From positions 62,001 through 126,000 of the forward strand of contig NZ_FNTD01000004.1 in the NCBI RefSeq assembly GCF_900104815.1: a stretch of 64,000 nucleotides of DNA, given 5' to 3'. Positions 1-8,978 of the stretch are shown piece after piece (position 1 is the stretch's first letter; every line of letters starts with the position of its first letter). A program made the translations under genes and the position numbers. The DNA comes from Streptomyces misionensis. Its GTDB lineage: Bacteria; Actinomycetota; Actinomycetes; Streptomycetales; Streptomycetaceae. The notes beneath the pieces were generated by a model, which did not search any database, was not told the origin of the DNA, and saw nothing but the letters and a program-made list of their open reading frames with translations.

Positions 1-3000
1 TCCAGTCCGAGAAGCCGACCACCGTCTTGGCGGTGGTGCCGTCGGTGTAGGTGACGGTCAGCGTGCCCGAGACCCCGCGGCCGTCGGTCGGCGCGTCGGT
101 CGCCGTACCCAGCAGACCCAGTGACGCTCCCGACGTACCGGCCGGCATCGGGATGGTCTGGCCGGCCATCTCCACGTTGTCCAGCTGTCCGGACGCCACC
201 GCCGGCCAGGTGTAGGAGACGCCGTCGACCGTGAGGGTGGAGCCGCTCGTGACACCGGCCGCCGACAGCGCGTTCTGCGAGAACGCCCAGCCGCCGTTGT
301 CGAAGCCGCCCGAGAAGGTCGCGCCGTCGGGGTAGATGCCCTCGTTGGTGTCGTACGGCCACAGTTTCCCGGGCTTGGCCACGGCGACCCGGAGGGCCGC
401 GCCGTTCAGTGCCGTACCGGTGCCGTGGTCCCTCAGCGCGAAGGCGACGGGGAACGTCCCCTCGTCCGTGCCCGCCGTGACGTGGATCTTCGCCTCGGCG
501 CTGCCCGAGGCGGGCACCTTCAGCGAGCCGGACGCCGGGGCGAGCGTGACACCCGATGGTGCCGTCGCCTGCCAGTCGACGGTGACGTCCTTGCCGCCGA
601 GGTTGGTGAGGCCGAGCGTGCCGTCACCGGACGCGCCCGGCTGGAGCACCAGGCCGTCGCCGGCCGGACCGGCCGCGGCCAGGACGCGGTCCCCGCCCGT
701 GGTGTCGGACGGCGGCACCGCCGACGGGTCGGAGGCCCAGGACTTGTCCGGCTGGGTGCCGAGGGTGAAGTCCAGGGTGCCCGCGCCCTTGAACTGCCCG
801 TACGTCAGCCAGGAGGTGTTCCACTCCTTGCCCTTGACGTCGAGGGACTGCACGTACGGCGCGTCGGGCGCCGCCTGCGGCGCGTTGATCCGCACCGTCC
901 GGCCGCCGGCGGGCCTCACCTGCGCCACCGGGAAGGCCGGGCTGCCGAGTACGAGGGTGTCCGTGCCCGGGGTCTCCGGGTACATGCCCAGCTCGGACCA
1001 GACGTACCAGGAGCTCATCGCGCCGAGGTCGTCGTTGCCGAACGAGCCGACGGGGGCGTTGAAGTACAGGCTGCGCTGGGCGGCGCGGACGGCCTGCTGG
1101 GTCTTCCACGGCTGACGCGTGTAGTCGTACTCCCAGGGGATCTCCACACTGGGTTCGTTGCTCAGGTTGGCGTCGGTGTTGCCGGGGTCGGTGATGTTGT
1201 CGAGCAGGCTGTCCAGGTAGGACGAGTACGCCCGGTCACCGCCGCGCGCCTGGATGAGCTGCTTCAGGTTGAACGGGACCATCGGCGTGTACTGGGCCGA
1301 CGTGCCCTCGACGAAGCCGTTGGAGGTGCCCGGGGTGAACCCGCCCGCGAACCGGCCGTCCTTGTCCTTCGCCTGCATGTACCCGGTCTGCGGGTTGAAG
1401 ACGTTCATCCAGTCCTGGGCGCGGGTGGCGAACTTCTGGTAAACGGCGTTCTTCCCCAGCGACTTGGCGAAGGCGGCGAGGGCGTAGTCGGCGGAGTCGT
1501 ACTCCAGCTGGGTGGAGACCGGGCCGTAGAAGTTGCAGCACCCGTAGTCGTTCTCGTCCAGCGGGAGGTAGCCCTTGGCGTCCCGCACCGACTCGCCGGG
1601 GCGGTCGTTGTTCGGGACGGTGGCCTCGTGCTGGAGGGCGGCGAGCGCCTTGTCCGTGTCGAAGCCCCGGGCGCCGAAGGCGTACGCGTCGGCGATGATG
1701 CCGGCCGCCGGGTCGCCGACCATGACGTAGCTCTCGCCGTTGTTGGAGGCCCACTTGGGGAGCAGGCCCGTCTGGTCGTAACCGTTGAGCATCGAGGTGA
1801 CGACGTCGCTGGTGACCTTGGGCTCGGTCATCGCCATCAGCTGGGTCTGGGAGCGGTAGGTGTCCCAGCCCGAGTAGTTGGCGTACTGGGCCTTCTGTCC
1901 CTTCGCCAGCTTGTGGACCTGGTTGTCCATGCCCATGTACTGGCCGTTGTCGTCGGAGAAGACGTTGGGGTGCAGGAGCGCGTGGTAGAGCGCCGTGTAG
2001 AACTGCACCTGCTGGTCCTTGGTGCCGCCGCCGATCCGGATCTTGTTCAGCACCGCGTTCCAGGCGTCGTGGTTCGCTCGCTCCACCGCGTCGAGGTTCC
2101 AGTTCCTGATCTCGGTGGTGAGGTTGTCCGCCGCGCCCGCGTCACTGGTGTACGAGATGCCGACCTTCGCCTTCACCGTGGGGTTCGAGGAGGTGTCGAA
2201 GGTCAGGTACATCCCGTTCGCACCCGTGGTGGGCGGCTGGGCGGCCTTGCCCGTGGCCGACGGCGAGGACGTGGCGCCGGTACTCGGGGCCGGGGTCGGC
2301 GTGCCGGAGGACGTGCCGGCGCTGCCGTGCACGGTCGGGGAGGGGGCCGCGGGCACGGTGAAGTGCGGTTCCTTCAGCCGCTTCGACGGGTGCGGCTGCG
2401 CGTTCTGCCTGACCTCGCCCGCCTTCAGCGAAGTGGCGTCGGGGTTGATGGTGCCGCCGACCCAGGTACCGCTGCCGGTGAACGGCTGGTCGAACTTGAT
2501 GTCGAAGTGCAGGGTGTACCGGTTCTTCGCGCCGCAGAAGTGGCCGCTGTCGACGGAGCCCCTGATCTCCTTCTTGTTCACCACCTGCACGCGGGTCCCG
2601 TCCACCTGGGTGGCGCCACCGCTGAGCTTGAACAGCAGGTTCGCCCGACCGGTCCCCGCCGGAAAGGTGAAGGAGCCCAGGCCGGCGCGGGTGGTGTCGG
2701 TCAGCCGGGTCGTGACGCCGTTCGCGTCGGTGACCTCGTACGACCCGATGCCGGTCCGCTCGTCGGCGTGGCTGAAGCCCACGGACGTGCTGCCGAGGTT
2801 GCCGGAGAGCGTGCCGGTCACCGGAAGGACGGGCAGGTCACCCGCGACGCCGCAGCCGGGCCCCGAGACATGGGTGAGGCTGAAGCCCGAGATCTTCTTG
2901 TCGTCGTACTCGTAGCCACCGCCCGAGGGCCGGTCGGGCGTCGTGTCCGGACCCCACTGCACCATGCCGGCCGGCATGTCGGGGCCCGGGAAGGTGTCCA

Positions 3001-3199
3001 CCTCTCCGGAGGTGCCGATCAGCGGGTTGACGAGGGACGCGGGATCTTTCACCAGGGCCGGCGGCGCGGCACTCGCGGCGTACGCGCCCCCGATCGCCGG
3101 GAGCGGCAATGCCGCGAGTCCCAGGACGGAGATCACGGCCAGGCGTTGGCGGAATCTCTTTCGGTTACGTGGCGCAGCTGAACGTCGGGGTCGGACCAT
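1..3199 (-). CDS. Secreted GH92 alpha-mannosidase, C-terminus outside window
   Basis: Glycoside hydrolase family 92 exo-alpha-mannosidase, expected to release mannose from alpha-mannosides outside the cell. The ATG at 3199 follows a GGAGG six bases upstream. The N-terminus has an arginine-rich n-region, a hydrophobic stretch (about residues 22-38) and an Ala-rich cleavage region. The mature part opens with NPLIGTSGEVDTFPGPDMP, and around 970-1045 lies GNDDLGAMSSWYVWSELGMY, a GH92 signature. The end visible at position 1 reads TVTYTDGTTAKTVVGFSDW, an accessory beta-sandwich region after the catalytic domain, so the frame runs off the window. About 1,066 codons are visible. Its reverse complement holds a long open frame of no coding character. 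Family is well supported; linkage specificity is inferred from the family. Confidence 0.93.
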   Translation of the reverse strand, partial: MVRPRRSAAPRNRKRFRQRLAVISVLGLAALPLPAIGGAYAASAAPPALVKDPASLVNPLIGTSGEVDTFPGPDMPAGMVQWGPDTTPDRPSGGGYEYDDKKISGFSLTHVSGPGCGVAGDLPVLPVTGTLSGNLGSTSVGFSHADERTGIGSYEVTDANGVTTRLTDTTRAGLGSFTFPAGTGRANLLFKLSGGATQVDGTRVQVVNKKEIRGSVDSGHFCGAKNRYTLHFDIKFDQPFTGSGTWVGGTINPDATSLKAGEVRQNAQPHPSKRLKEPHFTVPAAPSPTVHGSAGTSSGTPTPAPSTGATSSPSATGKAAQPPTTGANGMYLTFDTSSNPTVKAKVGISYTSDAGAADNLTTEIRNWNLDAVERANHDAWNAVLNKIRIGGGTKDQQVQFYTALYHALLHPNVFSDDNGQYMGMDNQVHKLAKGQKAQYANYSGWDTYRSQTQLMAMTEPKVTSDVVTSMLNGYDQTGLLPKWASNNGESYVMVGDPAAGIIADAYAFGARGFDTDKALAALQHEATVPNNDRPGESVRDAKGYLPLDENDYGCCNFYGPVSTQLEYDSADYALAAFAKSLGKNAVYQKFATRAQDWMNVFNPQTGYMQAKDKDGRFAGGFTPGTSNGFVEGTSAQYTPMVPFNLKQLIQARGGDRAYSSYLDSLLDNITDPGNTDANLSNEPSVEIPWEYDYTRQPWKTQQAVRAAQRSLYFNAPVGSFGNDDLGAMSSWYVWSELGMYPETPGTDTLVLGSPAFPVAQVRPAGGRTVRINAPQAAPDAPYVQSLDVKGKEWNTSWLTYGQFKGAGTLDFTLGTQPDKSWASDPSAVPPSDTTGGDRVLAAAGPAGDGLVLQPGASGDGTLGLTNLGGKDVTVDWQATAPSGVTLAPASGSLKVPASGSAEAKIHVTAGTDEGTFPVAFALRDHGTGTALNGAALRVAVAKPGKLWPYDTNEGIYPDGATFSGGFDNGGWAFSQNALSAAGVTSGSTLTVDGVSYTWPAVASGQLDNVEMAGQTIPMPAGTSGASLGLLGTATDAPTDGRGVSGTLTVTYTDGTTAKTVVGFSDW

Positions 3200-3613
3200 C
3201 GGTTGCCTCCGCAGCGTTTCGTGCTTCGCACAGGTGCTGATGTGCCGAAGGGCAGGGCGTAGGTGAGGGCCTCGGTGCCGGACGCTTCGACCGGCGACCT
3301 GACAACGTTGCCATTCACAGGTGTCGAGTGAAACGCCTGGGCTCACGGCGTGTCAACGAGGCCAACAGCAGTTTCTGCAAGCGAAGTTCGCGGTGGGGGC
3401 GGTCGGCGTGGTGGTGCCGGGACCTGGGGCGAGGCTCAGGTGCCCCCGCCACCGGGCCCGTCCTTCCCGCTGACGTGGGGTGTTTCGCCGCCCGGCTGCT
3501 CCTGATCCCGGCGGCCACCAAGGTGTGAACATCCCCGTACCGGAGCGGGACTTGACGTGCCGGTCGGTGACTTCGACGACGTCCTGGCCGATCCGCGCGG
3601 TGACCGGCCGGCG
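3200..3613. other. Gene-free gap upstream of the mannosidase
   Basis: About 410 bases between the mannosidase start and the end of the next minus-strand gene. It must hold the mannosidase promoter and leader, including the GGAGG at about 3204-3208. The open frames here lack codon bias and resemble nothing known to me. I saw no convincing hairpin terminator. Confidence 0.5.
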
Positions 3614-4504
3614 CTACGGGCCGAAGCACTCCCTGCCGGGCTGGTCCGCGGACGGGTAGTAACAGGCGCGCAGGCGGGAGGGGTGCGGCGCGGCGATCAT
3701 AGGCGTGGTGACCAGGGACTCGGCGGAGGAGCTGCGATTTGCCGTGGTGCTGCGGGGGCGCTCCCCCGGAGCGCTGATCTCGATGCGGAAGCCCGTGTGA
3801 GTGGGCCGGGTACGGAGCCAGCCCGCCTGGCACCCCGGGCTGAGGCGCAGGTCGAGGCGGGTTCCGTCGGCCGCCGTGTGCGAGGCCAGGGTCTCCGGGT
3901 CCTCGCACGCGGTGGTCCTGGGGTCACGACCGGCACAGGACTTCAGCCGGCAGATCGGTGGCAAGGCGTGGGGCTCCGGAACGGTTTGGTGGGAGACGTG
4001 GTAGAGCGCGGCTGGAACGATCATCGCGGCCGATGCGAGTGACACCCCCAGCGCCGTCACGAAGGGCCGCTTGGCGATCCGTTCCGAGGCGGTCAGCAAG
4101 AACCCGCGTACGGGCCGGACCCACCGTCGCGGTGCCGGGCCGGGGGCCTGGGGCTCGTCCGGTGTGTGCCCGGTGGAGGCGGGCAAGACGCCTCTCGGCA
4201 GGGCGACGTCCTGCTCACGTTCGCTCCAGACGGCCTCCGCACGCGTCCACCGGTCCACAAGGCCGGCGTCGGGCGAGCGCACCACCAGGCAGAGGGCTTC
4301 GACGGCGTGCCGGGGCGGGAACTGCTTGCCGTTGAGATAGCGCTCCCAGGACGATTTACTGAGGGCCGTCAGATCGGCCAGCTCCGCCAGCGTCAGACCG
4401 CTGCGGTCCTTCAGCTCGCGCAACCCGACGACGAGGCTCGCGCAGGCTTCCGGCAGGGCAGGGGGCAGCGCCCGCCAGCGCGTCGCCTTCGGCTCCTTCA
4501 CCAT
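3614..4504 (-). CDS. Membrane-anchored XRE-type HTH protein with DUF2690-like outer domain
   Basis: Predicted 296-residue one-pass membrane protein. Residues about 20-75 form an XRE-like helix-turn-helix (LRELKDRSGLTLAELADLT, then SSWERYLNGKQFPP). A linker follows, then one hydrophobic segment (FVTALGVSLASAAMIVPAAL, about 150-169) and an outer domain with paired cysteines (ICRLKSCAGRDP, ACEDPE, ACYY), the pattern of DUF2690 proteins in Streptomyces. The ATG at 4504 is preferred because an AGAGAGGTG lies eight bases upstream; a GTG at 4516 would sit too close to it. The next upstream gene is a paralogue in the HTH half, 36 bases away in the same direction. Likely a cytoplasmic DNA- or protein-binding head tethered to an extracytoplasmic sensor; its targets are unknown. 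Confidence 0.8.
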   Translation of the reverse strand: MVKEPKATRWRALPPALPEACASLVVGLRELKDRSGLTLAELADLTALSKSSWERYLNGKQFPPRHAVEALCLVVRSPDAGLVDRWTRAEAVWSEREQDVALPRGVLPASTGHTPDEPQAPGPAPRRWVRPVRGFLLTASERIAKRPFVTALGVSLASAAMIVPAALYHVSHQTVPEPHALPPICRLKSCAGRDPRTTACEDPETLASHTAADGTRLDLRLSPGCQAGWLRTRPTHTGFRIEISAPGERPRSTTANRSSSAESLVTTPMIAAPHPSRLRACYYPSADQPGRECFGP

Positions 4505-4540
4505 GTCAGCTCGCACCTCTCTCGGTGTTGTGGTCGACGG

Positions 4541-5278
4541 TCACTGCACATGCCGCAGCAGGCGCCACGTCTCCTCTCCGACGACGCCGTCCGCGGGTAC
4601 GTGGTCCCGCTCTTGCAGCCGCTTGACCTGGGCCTCGGTGTGTGGCCCGAAGTACCCGTCGATGTCGCCCGGGGACAACTTGTGGCGCAGCAGCAGGCAC
4701 TGCACCTCGGCTGTGTCGGGCCCGGTGCTGTTGAGCATCACCCGACGCGTCGACGTGGTGCTGTTTCCGCTGAACAGCAGATCGCCGCGCCGCGTGTAGA
4801 CGCAGTCGTACTTCCCGACGGCGGAGCCGGATCCGCGCGCGGAACCCGGCGCCGGCTGGTGGGTGTCGACGACCAGGGCCACGGACAGCACGGCGGAGAA
4901 CAGAACGGTCCCCGCGGTCAGGGACAACGCCGCGACGCGAATCTGCGGGCCGTCGGTTCCCGGACCCTTGGCCTCTTCCGGTTCATTTCCGTCGGGAGGA
5001 TTTTGCTCCGCAGCCGTGTTCCAGGTTTTTTCCGCGGCCTCTCGCAGGGCCAGCACGGTTCCGGTGTCCGCGTCGGCGATCCGGGCCAGGGCCTCGACCG
5101 CAGCCGCGGGCGGGAGGACCGTGCCGTTGAGATACCGGTCCCATGACGAAGCGCTGAAACACGTCTTTGCCTGGAGGGCTTTCAGTGTCAGTCCGCTGTG
5201 ATCCTTCAACTGCCGCAGCGTGCTCACGAACCGCCGCCCGTTCATGTCCAGTGACGGGGGCAGTGCTTTCCATCTCAC
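4541..5278 (-). CDS. Membrane-anchored HTH protein with outer peptidoglycan-binding domain
   Basis: 245 residues. The HTH (RQLKDHSGLTLKALQAKT, SSWDRYLNGTVLPP) closely matches the neighbouring 3614-4504 product. After a charged linker comes one membrane segment (IRVAALSLTAGTVLFSAVLS, about 113-132), then a C-terminal PG_binding_1 domain (VQCLLLRHKLSPGDIDGYFG, then VKRLQERDHVPADGVVGEET). The GTG at 5278 has GAGAGGAG just upstream. The design suggests the outer domain contacts peptidoglycan while the inner HTH acts in the cytoplasm, that is, a wall-sensing regulator; this is inference. The divergent secreted hydrolase at 6032 carries two more domains of the same peptidoglycan-binding family. Confidence 0.8.
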   Translation of the reverse strand: MRWKALPPSLDMNGRRFVSTLRQLKDHSGLTLKALQAKTCFSASSWDRYLNGTVLPPAAAVEALARIADADTGTVLALREAAEKTWNTAAEQNPPDGNEPEEAKGPGTDGPQIRVAALSLTAGTVLFSAVLSVALVVDTHQPAPGSARGSGSAVGKYDCVYTRRGDLLFSGNSTTSTRRVMLNSTGPDTAEVQCLLLRHKLSPGDIDGYFGPHTEAQVKRLQERDHVPADGVVGEETWRLLRHVQ

Positions 5279-6031
5279 CGTGCTCCTCTCCGCGGTGCCG
5301 CCCCGGCTGAGTATCGCCAGCGCCGACGCCGGAGCAGGAAGTTCCGTGGCAACCCCTCTATCGGGGGACCAGAACCGGTCAGCGGCCGAGCCGGTGCGGC
5401 CAGGTGATCGCCCGGCCGCCTCGCGGGCCCGAGCGAGAGAGAAGGCCGTCCCGGGAGCTCCCGCAAACAGACGAGTTCGCAGGTCACCGGGCTGGGAAAT
5501 CCCGAGACGTCTCCGAACGCATCATGTGCTGGCGGTTCGGACCTCGCCGACGGCATGCTCGTTTTCGGTGCACAACACCACAGATGCCGCACCGTCACCG
5601 CCTTGAAGGGACCTGATCCATGCGGGAACCGACGCCCTGCGCGAAGCTGCCGTGATCTCCGCGGTGACGGCCGCGCCCAGTGGCGCCGCGGTCGCAGCCG
5701 CCGGGACGGCGAACGCCGCCTGCGCTCCGGCCACGTCAAGAGTCGACGCGAACCTCGGGAACACGGCTTCCAGCACGGTGCTGGACTGCCGAAGAAAGAG
5801 GTAGGGCCGCACGGCCAAGAAGCGGTCAGCGGTGAATTCCCGCCAAGACGCCCACGAAGTGGGGCCCGGGCGAATTCCCTGGGACGGCGGCAGGGCGGGG
5901 TTGTCATACCGCTGGGGCGCCAAGGCCGAACACCCTCCTTTCGACATGTTCTTCCGAGGCGCCCGGACCCGCTGCGAGAGCCGGCCAGAAGCCAAGCACC
6001 GAACGATTCATCAACGGAAGGAATAACTCAA
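5279..6031. other. 750-base divergent intergenic region, no confident gene
   Basis: Separates the minus-strand HTH pair from the plus-strand peptidase at 6032 and must carry both promoters. A minus-strand frame at 5522-5995 (157 codons) has intermediate codon bias and includes the stretch SWREFTADRFLAVRPYLFLR, but it has no family I recognise and no clear ribosome site. It may be a gene relic. The plus-strand frame that runs into the peptidase from 5555 looks like a non-coding upstream extension. Confidence 0.4.
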
Positions 6032-7018
6032 ATGCGCACTCCGACCCAGAAGTCCCGCCGGAGCCGAGCGGCGTCCGTGGTCCTGCTCGCCACGACCCTC
6101 GCGGCCGGCGTCACGGCGGCCGGCGCCACGGCCGCCGCTGCGATCCCCGCTCCTGCCGCCGTGCAGGCGGGCACCGCCGCCACCGTGCAGGTGTCCTGGC
6201 CGACGGTCAAGTCCGGCCAGCGGGGCGTGGACGTGGCGACCGTCCAGCTGTTGCTGACTGCCCGGGGCTACAAGGTCACCGCCGACGGGATCTTCGGCTC
6301 GGGCACCGCGGCGAAGGTCAAGGCCTTCCAGAAGGCGAAGCACCTCACCGCCGACGGGATCGTCGGCGCCAACACCTGGAACAAGCTGGTCATGACGCTC
6401 AAGTCCGGCTCCAAGGGCGCGGGCGTCAAGGCCCTGCAGCGCCAGCTCACCGACAACGGCTACACCGTCACGGTGGACGGGGTCTTCGGCTCGGGCACCG
6501 CGGCCAAGGTCAAGGCCTTCCAGAAGGCGAAGCACCTCACCGCCAACGGCACGGTGGACGCGCCGACTTGGGCCGCTCTGGTCCGGGGCGGCGGCAAGCC
6601 CAGCAGCGGGAAGCTCAGCGACTCCCAGGCCGCGGCCAAGCTGAAGGCGGCGGGCATCACCCGCACCTCCTCCGGCAACTGCACCAACCGCAACAACAAG
6701 AAGTGCACCAGCCTCCAGGACATCCGGACCCGCACCATCGACGGCGTCATCGCCCTGAAGAAGAACAGCCACTGCTCCATCGTCATCACCGGCGGCACGG
6801 AAGTCGGCCACGCAGGGGGCACGTACAGCCACTGGAACGGCTACAAGGTCGACGTGGCACGCAACTCGTGCGTCACCAACTACATCCACAAGCACTCCAA
6901 GAAGCACCACAAGCGCGGTGACGGGGCCTGGGTCTGGCGCGTCACCTCCGGTGGCAAGACCGTCATCGACTACGCCGACGAGTACTGGGCCAACCACTGG
7001 GACATCACGTACTACTGA
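6032..7018 (+). CDS. Secreted peptidase M15-like protein with two peptidoglycan-binding domains
   Basis: 328 residues, ATG at 6032 with GGAAGGA nine bases upstream; the longer frame from 5555 has no signal peptide and is rejected. Residues 1 to about 46 form a signal peptide (RSRAASVVLLATTLAAGVTA core). Two tandem PG_binding_1 repeats follow (GYKVTADGIFGSGTAAKVK and GYTVTVDGVFGSGTAAKVK). The C-terminal domain has SHWNGYKVDVARN and a final NHWDITYY, matching the His-x(6)-Asp ... His zinc-ligand layout of M15 D,D-peptidases. Probably binds and trims peptidoglycan outside the membrane. A strong terminator follows. The substrate bond is inferred. Confidence 0.85.
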   Translation: MRTPTQKSRRSRAASVVLLATTLAAGVTAAGATAAAAIPAPAAVQAGTAATVQVSWPTVKSGQRGVDVATVQLLLTARGYKVTADGIFGSGTAAKVKAFQKAKHLTADGIVGANTWNKLVMTLKSGSKGAGVKALQRQLTDNGYTVTVDGVFGSGTAAKVKAFQKAKHLTANGTVDAPTWAALVRGGGKPSSGKLSDSQAAAKLKAAGITRTSSGNCTNRNNKKCTSLQDIRTRTIDGVIALKKNSHCSIVITGGTEVGHAGGTYSHWNGYKVDVARNSCVTNYIHKHSKKHHKRGDGAWVWRVTSGGKTVIDYADEYWANHWDITYY

Positions 7019-7033
7019 CCCCTCCGCGTGACG

Positions 7034-7067
7034 GTGCCCGGTCGGCTGCAAGACGCCGGCCGGGCAC
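7034..7067 (+). terminator. Terminator after the M15-like peptidase
   Basis: A 13-pair stem (one G-T) beginning GTGCCCGG at 7034 and closing CCGGGCAC at 7067, with an 8-base loop, 15 bases after the stop codon. There is no U tract, as is usual for Streptomyces terminators. Confidence 0.75.
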
Positions 7068-7081
7068 TTCCCGCACCACGA

Positions 7082-7175
7082 GTCCGGCACCCGGCTCAGC
7101 TACGTCGAACCGCCATGGCCCTACGCCCTGGACCACCCGCCCGGGCATCGCGGACCTGCTCGGCGCCGCCCCGGC
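7082..7175 (+). pseudogene. Fragment of an ArsR-type regulator, related to the intact gene at 13958-14956
   Basis: About 94 bases align by eye with the reverse complement of roughly 14195-14290, the part of the intact regulator encoding ISYVEPPWPYALVYPARGIADLLG. The fragment reads LSYVEPPWPYAL and then loses one G from a GGGG run, which breaks the frame. It lies in the opposite orientation to the intact copy and has no start, HTH or stop of its own. It is probably the relic of a second regulator of this family, next to other decayed DNA. Confidence 0.7.
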
Positions 7176-7286
7176 AAACAGCTGAACGTCCCGTAGGAGC
7201 GCGAGTCGCTTATACGATCCACGCCCCCAGCCCTGCACGGCAACGGGCCGGGGGTCCAGGGCACGGAACACGGGTATGCACGGTCC

Positions 7287-7517
7287 ATGGCATCGAAATT
7301 CCGCACGAAAGACGGCGGCGAAGTCCGCGTCGGAGACCAGGTGTGGGCCCGAGTCTGGCAGGAGAGCGACAACAACCCCTGGCTCATCACCCGCCACCCG
7401 CTCGACAAGACCCACGTCATCCTCAAGGAGATCGGCGGCACCGAGGAGCGCGTCCACCACCCGGACGACCTCGCCCTCTACTACTACGCCAACCGGCAAC
7501 CACCCAGTGGCGGATGA
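7287..7517 (+). CDS. Small hypothetical protein (76 aa)
   Basis: MASKFRTKDGGEVRVGDQVW opens a soluble, charged 76-residue product with several aromatic residues and a DDLALYYYANRQ tail. Composition and third-position bias look like a translated protein, unlike neighbouring frames. The ribosome site is weak (CACGG upstream). I do not recognise the family. It sits alone between gene relics, so its expression is uncertain. Confidence 0.55.
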   Translation: MASKFRTKDGGEVRVGDQVWARVWQESDNNPWLITRHPLDKTHVILKEIGGTEERVHHPDDLALYYYANRQPPSGG

Positions 7518-7962
7518 CGTGGGCCTCCCCTCGACCGAGCCGTCTACGGGGCGTGCACTGTCGATGTGTCCCCGTGGGGGCGCCACCGTGCGCGTGCTGC
7601 GCCCCCAGCTGCCCCTTCCACGACCGCGCCTCATGCAGCTCGCTCCGGGCCGCCTCCGGTAACGGCCCGCCGGCTGGAGTGTCAGCCGCCTGTCATCCGG
7701 CGTTCTGTCCGCCACCAGCCGCGCAGGGTGAGCGCACCCGGGAGTGCGGGCGGGATCATCAGCAACCACATCACCCGGAGGTGCTTCTGGGCGCGGTACA
7801 GGTCATCGGGATGTGCCGGGCCAACGCGCATCTGCTCGGTAGCCGGGCGAGGACAGCCAGGCGGACGCAGAAGACACCCCGCGCCAGATCGGCGACTACG
7901 AAGGTGGCCTGTTTCCGACGGGGAAGAGCCTCGCCTACAAGGGCGTCGGCTCGCACAGGGCG

Positions 7963-8139
7963 GCACCGGCCTCGGCCGCGAGGACGAAGACGGCTCGCGG
8001 CGGGGTGCGGTAGCGGGGCAGCGTGGCAAACCGGGCCCGCCGTAGCCGGCCCGTGCGGCTCGGCATCCTCCGGATGGGCGACCTCGTTCCCCGTCAATGC
8101 CAGCACGTAGGAGAGCTCTCGCTCCCGGAGCCCGGTCCG
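7963..8139 (-). pseudogene. IS701-family transposase remnant
   Basis: One frame (8139 downward) reads GLRERELSYVLALTGNEVAH then PEDAEPHGPA. After a frameshift the next frame reads LPRYRTPPRAVFVLAAEAGA down to about 7963 and then stops. Both pieces, in this order, match from memory the central part of IS701-type DDE transposases common in Streptomyces. The rest of the transposase and the terminal repeats are not visible. A dead mobile element. Confidence 0.7.
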
Positions 8140-8224
8140 GAAGAGGGGAAACCGGGGCGATCGGCGAGCGCGTCGCACACCGGACGATCCGGCTTGTCGC
8201 CGCTGCGACGAGTGCTTGTGGCGA

Positions 8225-8250
8225 GGGCTACTACCGAGCGGTAGTAGCCC
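8225..8250 (-). terminator. Perfect 11-bp hairpin downstream of the ORF ending at 8265
   Basis: GGGCTACTACC, loop GAGC, GGTAGTAGCCC: a perfect 11-pair inverted repeat with a 4-base loop. It lies 14 bases beyond the stop of the minus-strand frame at 8265, so a terminator is the simplest reading; a mobile-element end is the alternative. Confidence 0.65.
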
Positions 8251-8264
8251 TGTATCGCCCGCCT

Positions 8265-8507
8265 TCAGGCGACCGCGAATTCGGAAGGTACGGAGACTCC
8301 GGCGTCGTTGGCCGCCACGACGACGTCGTGCACCACTGCCGAGTTCTGGTCTGCGCCCGTCTGCGCCAGCACGGCGGCACCGCCCTGCTGCAGCCACCAC
8401 CGGCAGGTGGAACGTACAGCGCACGGCGGGAGCGGCACGCCCAGGCCGTCCGCGCTCACCTCGCGCCCGGCCGCCCCGACGCAGGGCCCGCAGAAGCGGA
8501 AACGGGC
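8265..8507 (-). CDS. Hypothetical gene or 3' gene fragment, start unclear
   Basis: The last 81 codons of a minus-strand frame have the strong third-position G/C bias of a translated gene and encode a Cys/Trp-rich stretch (FRFCGPCVGAAG, CAVRSTCRWWLQQGG) followed by AQTGADQNSAVVHDVVVAAN. The frame formally extends to an ATG at 8651, but bias is lost upstream of about 8507, and a different frame (FCAPGHLLLGIVRPAG) looks better there, suggesting a frameshift. A strong hairpin follows the stop. I do not recognise the family. Confidence 0.35.
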   Translation of the reverse strand, partial: ARFRFCGPCVGAAGREVSADGLGVPLPPCAVRSTCRWWLQQGGAAVLAQTGADQNSAVVHDVVVAANDAGVSVPSEFAVA

Positions 8508-8978
8508 CTCCAGAGGGCAGGCCAGGGGCGGAGGCCCCGGCTGCGAACTCGGCGTCGAACCGTCAGCGGGGGGCACAGCGCGGCGACGGTCCCGGCCGGC
8601 CGGACGATGCCCAGCAACAGGTGGCCCGGCGCGCAGAAGCTGCTCGGGCATGTCGTCTCGGCGCGGGCCGCACCGGGCGCGCCTCAGGCGACAGGTCGCA
8701 TGGTCCTTCCTCTCCTCAGGACAGCCGACCGGCCGCGCGGCCGATCACCGCCGATGCTGCCACCGGTGTGGCGGACGAGCGAGCGCTGCCGGCCGATCGG
8801 AGTGATCGCGGCCCGCACCGGGAGGGGCCGCTGGTCGTTTCGGGCGTACTTCGGCGCGCCGCTCGCCGGAGGTTCGCGCAAGCTGAGCCTGGGCCGGGCA
8901 GCCGCCGGCTCCTCCGTCCGGACCGGTCCGGACCCCGACCGACCGCCGCATTGACCGCCGCACCGACGGGAGCACAGC
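8508..8978. other. Gap before the LodA-like gene
   Basis: No supported gene. It may contain the decayed 5' part of the frame ending at 8265 and must hold the promoter of the oxidase operon. GGGAG lies about seven bases before the ATG at 8979. Confidence 0.4.

Noticed and set aside
425..3181. 918-codon plus-strand open frame opposite the mannosidase
   Set aside because: Val/Gly/Arg-rich translation with no family resemblance; it is the mirror of a clearly recognisable GH92 gene. The same holds for the long shadow frames opposite or beside other real genes, for example 8745-11885, 32126-33991 and 45396-47297.
5522..5995. 157-codon minus-strand frame before the M15-like peptidase
   Set aside because: Intermediate codon bias only, no recognisable domain and no ribosome site; left as a possible relic in the gap entry.
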